This document shows, one piece after another, positions 23,671 through 25,692 of a DNA stretch of 25,692 nt. The notes below the pieces were generated by a model that did no database searches, was not told the origin of the DNA, and saw only the letters and a list, made by a program, of their open reading frames with translations. The stretch's first letter is position 1, and each line of letters begins with the position of its first letter. Origin of the DNA: CALCKU01 sp964607445 (GTDB taxonomy: Bacteria; Pseudomonadota; Alphaproteobacteria; Caulobacterales; Maricaulaceae). The stretch spans positions 1 through 25,692 of the forward strand of contig CAZSKN010000030.1 of assembly GCA_964607445.1 (NCBI GenBank), read 5' to 3'. Position numbers and translations under genes: made by a program.

Positions 23671-25692
23671 TTAAGGATCTACCGCAAACTCCATAATCAC
23701 CTCATCTACGGCGAGATTATCACCAACTTTGGCGTTAATTTTGGCGATCACACCCTTTTTCTCGGCCCGTAACGTATTCTCCATTTTCATAGCTTCGACC
23801 ACAGCGAGAGCTTGACCATCTTGAACCTCTTGACCCGCTTCGGCCAAAATACTGACAATCACGCCCGGCATCGGACAGAGCAATAGATTAGATGTGTCAG
23901 GCGCGACTTTGACGGGCATAAGCTTGGCAAGTTCCGCTGCGCGCGGCGTGCGTACGGCGACTTTAAACTCACAGCCTCTATGCCAAACACGATATCCTTC
24001 AGAGCACTTTCTAGCTTTGAAATTAAAACCGCTATTATCGATAAAGGCACGCACCAGCTCTTGCCCCGGCGTCCAATTAATCAGCACTTCCATCTCGATA
24101 GCCGCCTTATCCTCATCAGGATTATCCATGACAATGGTGCGCAATCCGGTCTCCCCGTTAATATCGGCTGTGAAATTGTACTCCCCGATATTTACGGCCC
24201 ACTCATCAGGGATGTGACGCTCATGATTGGGCAGGGAGCCTGAAATTTCCGCCGCACGGTGCTCGGTAATATCATGCATCAGCGCGCAGACCGCCGCGAT
24301 TTTCCGCATATGGCCGGTATTAACCTCCGCCCCTTCAAACCCATCAGGATATTCATCCGCGATAAAGGCCGTGGTAATATCACCGCGTTCAAACCGGTCA
24401 TGATCATATACGGCTTGGAGGAACGGAATATTGTGGCCTATGCCGTCCAGTTCAAAGCTATCCAGCGCATCTTTCATCGTATTAATCGCGATGCCGCGAT
24501 CTTCGCCCCATGTGCAAAGCTTGGCAATCATCGGGTCGTAATACATCGAAATTTCGCCCCCTTCATAAACGCCTGTATCATTTCGGATAATCGCGCCATT
24601 GGAAAGCATGCCTTCGGCAGGTGGACGGTAGCGTTTTAGCCGCCCTATCGAGGGCAGAAAATTACGGTAAGGGTCTTCGGCATAAATCCGGCTTTCAATC
24701 GACCAGCCCTTGATACCAATATCTTTCTGTTTCAGTTCCAGCTTGTCACCATTGGCCGATTTTATCATCTGCTCAACAAGGTCTACGCCTGTAATGAGTT
24801 CCGTCACAGGGTGCTCGACTTGCAGGCGCGTATTCATCTCTAGGAAATAGAAGTTTTTATCCTTATCGACGATGAACTCCACCGTGCCTGCACTGTCATA
24901 ATCCACGGCCTTGGCCAGCGCGACAGATTCCGCGCCCATAGCTTTACGGGTTTTCTCATCAAGAAATGGCGACGGAGCCTCTTCAATAACTTTCTGGTTG
25001 CGGCGCTGAATAGAGCATTCGCGCTCATTGAGATAAATCACATTACCATGTTTATCGCCCAAAACTTGGATTTCGATATGGCGCGGCTCTTCGACGAATT
25101 TTTCGATAAAGATGCGGTCATCGCCAAAACTATTGGCGGCTTCGTTTTTGGAGGAGGCAAAACCTTCCCGCGCCTCGGTGTCATTATAGGCAATACGCAT
25201 GCCCTTCCCGCCGCCGCCCGCAGAGGCTTTAATCATCACGGGATAGCCGATTTTCTTGGAGATTTTGACAGCTTCGTCTGCGTCTTCAATCAGGCCCATA
25301 TGGCCCGGCACAGTGGATACGCCTGCCTCTTGCGCCAGTTTTTTAGAGGTAATCTTATCACCCATAGAGACAATGGCGTGCGGGTTCGGCCCTATAAAGG
25401 TGATCTTCTTTTTGGCGAGCAGCTTTGCAAATTCAGGGTTTTCCGAGAGGAAGCCATAGCCGGGATGCACAGCATCCGCGCCAGTTTGCTCAATGGCGTC
25501 GATGATTTTATCCATCACCAGATAGGATTGATTGACAGCCGGCGGGCCCAAATGCACCGCCTCATCTGCCATATCGACATGGAGCGCATTTCTATCGGCG
25601 TCGGAATAAACCGCCACCGTCTTAATGCCCATCTTACGGGCAGTTTTAATGACGCGGCAGGCGATTTCCCCGCGGTTAGCTATAAGTATTTT
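23671..25692 (-). CDS. pccA: Propionyl-CoA carboxylase alpha subunit (lacks only its first few codons)
   Basis: The frame is open to the window edge and gives 673 residues beginning KILIANRGEIACRVIKTARK, so only about two or three N-terminal residues are missing; the in-frame ATG at 25630-25632 is internal. Domains: biotin carboxylase (1 to about 445) with the ATP-grasp loop KASAGGGGKGMRIA and EMNTRLQVEHPVTE; a middle BT-type linker domain; and a C-terminal biotinyl domain with the biotinylated lysine in EAMKMEN (codon 23785-23787). This layout and length fit the PccA type, which carboxylates biotin for PccB to turn propionyl-CoA into methylmalonyl-CoA. A methylcrotonyl or other acyl-CoA carboxylase alpha is the main alternative. 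The beta subunit is not in the window. Confidence 0.93.
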   Translation of the reverse strand, partial: KILIANRGEIACRVIKTARKMGIKTVAVYSDADRNALHVDMADEAVHLGPPAVNQSYLVMDKIIDAIEQTGADAVHPGYGFLSENPEFAKLLAKKKITFIGPNPHAIVSMGDKITSKKLAQEAGVSTVPGHMGLIEDADEAVKISKKIGYPVMIKASAGGGGKGMRIAYNDTEAREGFASSKNEAANSFGDDRIFIEKFVEEPRHIEIQVLGDKHGNVIYLNERECSIQRRNQKVIEEAPSPFLDEKTRKAMGAESVALAKAVDYDSAGTVEFIVDKDKNFYFLEMNTRLQVEHPVTELITGVDLVEQMIKSANGDKLELKQKDIGIKGWSIESRIYAEDPYRNFLPSIGRLKRYRPPAEGMLSNGAIIRNDTGVYEGGEISMYYDPMIAKLCTWGEDRGIAINTMKDALDSFELDGIGHNIPFLQAVYDHDRFERGDITTAFIADEYPDGFEGAEVNTGHMRKIAAVCALMHDITEHRAAEISGSLPNHERHIPDEWAVNIGEYNFTADINGETGLRTIVMDNPDEDKAAIEMEVLINWTPGQELVRAFIDNSGFNFKARKCSEGYRVWHRGCEFKVAVRTPRAAELAKLMPVKVAPDTSNLLLCPMPGVIVSILAEAGQEVQDGQALAVVEAMKMENTLRAEKKGVIAKINAKVGDNLAVDEVIMEFAVDP

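Noticed and set aside
1..25692. CRISPR array, prophage, defence or toxin-antitoxin modules
   Set aside because: No regularly spaced repeats, Cas-like, phage or paired toxin-antitoxin proteins were seen; most of the window is conserved housekeeping genes.

Overview
The window looks like chromosomal DNA from an alphaproteobacterium with moderately low GC, most like the Hyphomonadaceae/Maricaulales-type marine lineages. This is inference from gene content and from my memory of gene order; no database was searched. The pointers are a purC-purS-purQ-purL run ending in bolA-grxD, the alphaproteobacteria-specific F1-ATPase inhibitor zeta protein (DUF1476), map next to radC, a short Spinster-type MFS permease, a delta-class carbonic anhydrase lipoprotein, and a propionyl-CoA carboxylase alpha subunit.

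Layout. 1-379: the 5' part of an aromatic-acid-type MFS permease, minus strand, cut by the window edge. 380-1200: about 820 bp with no credible gene, lying just 3' of tRNA-Leu(UAA) (1201-1287, minus) and holding a possible IS3-family terminal repeat. 1488-5953: FAD oxidoreductase, map, radC and a Spinster-type MFS gene, all plus. 6148-7473: purB with a structured leader. 7474-7938: a 465-bp non-coding stretch with a CtrA-like double half-site and a very AT-rich end. 7939-9121: two tandem exported thioredoxin-like proteins, one keeping WCAPC and one without it. 9118-9435: DUF1476, minus. 9610-14126: purC, purS, purQ, purL, bolA and grxD, tightly packed. 14251-14823: an unknown single-pass membrane protein, ending at a perfect bidirectional terminator shared with rpsD (minus). 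15660-16523: delta carbonic anhydrase lipoprotein (minus), divergent from rarD. 17587-18703: a small membrane protein and a TrmJ-like methyltransferase (minus). 18852-20063: icd. 20114-22831: a minus-strand group of alpha/beta hydrolase, DUF1499, folE and a 2-hydroxychromene-2-carboxylate isomerase-like gene. 22861-23499: unknown lipoprotein. 23671-25692: pccA (minus), lacking only its first few codons.

How the genes fit together. purB, purC, purS, purQ and purL cover FGAR amidation, SAICAR synthesis and the two adenylosuccinate-lyase steps of purine synthesis. bolA and grxD, at the end of that run, form the usual [2Fe-2S] trafficking pair. Most of the window is conserved housekeeping DNA.

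The accessory or less ordinary parts are the thioredoxin-like pair inserted between purB and DUF1476, the empty tRNA-Leu flank, the carbonic anhydrase lipoprotein with its palindromic divergent promoter, and the unknown envelope proteins. The thioredoxin-like pair is the best candidate for something not well described. I see no CRISPR array, prophage, toxin-antitoxin pair or recognisable defence island.
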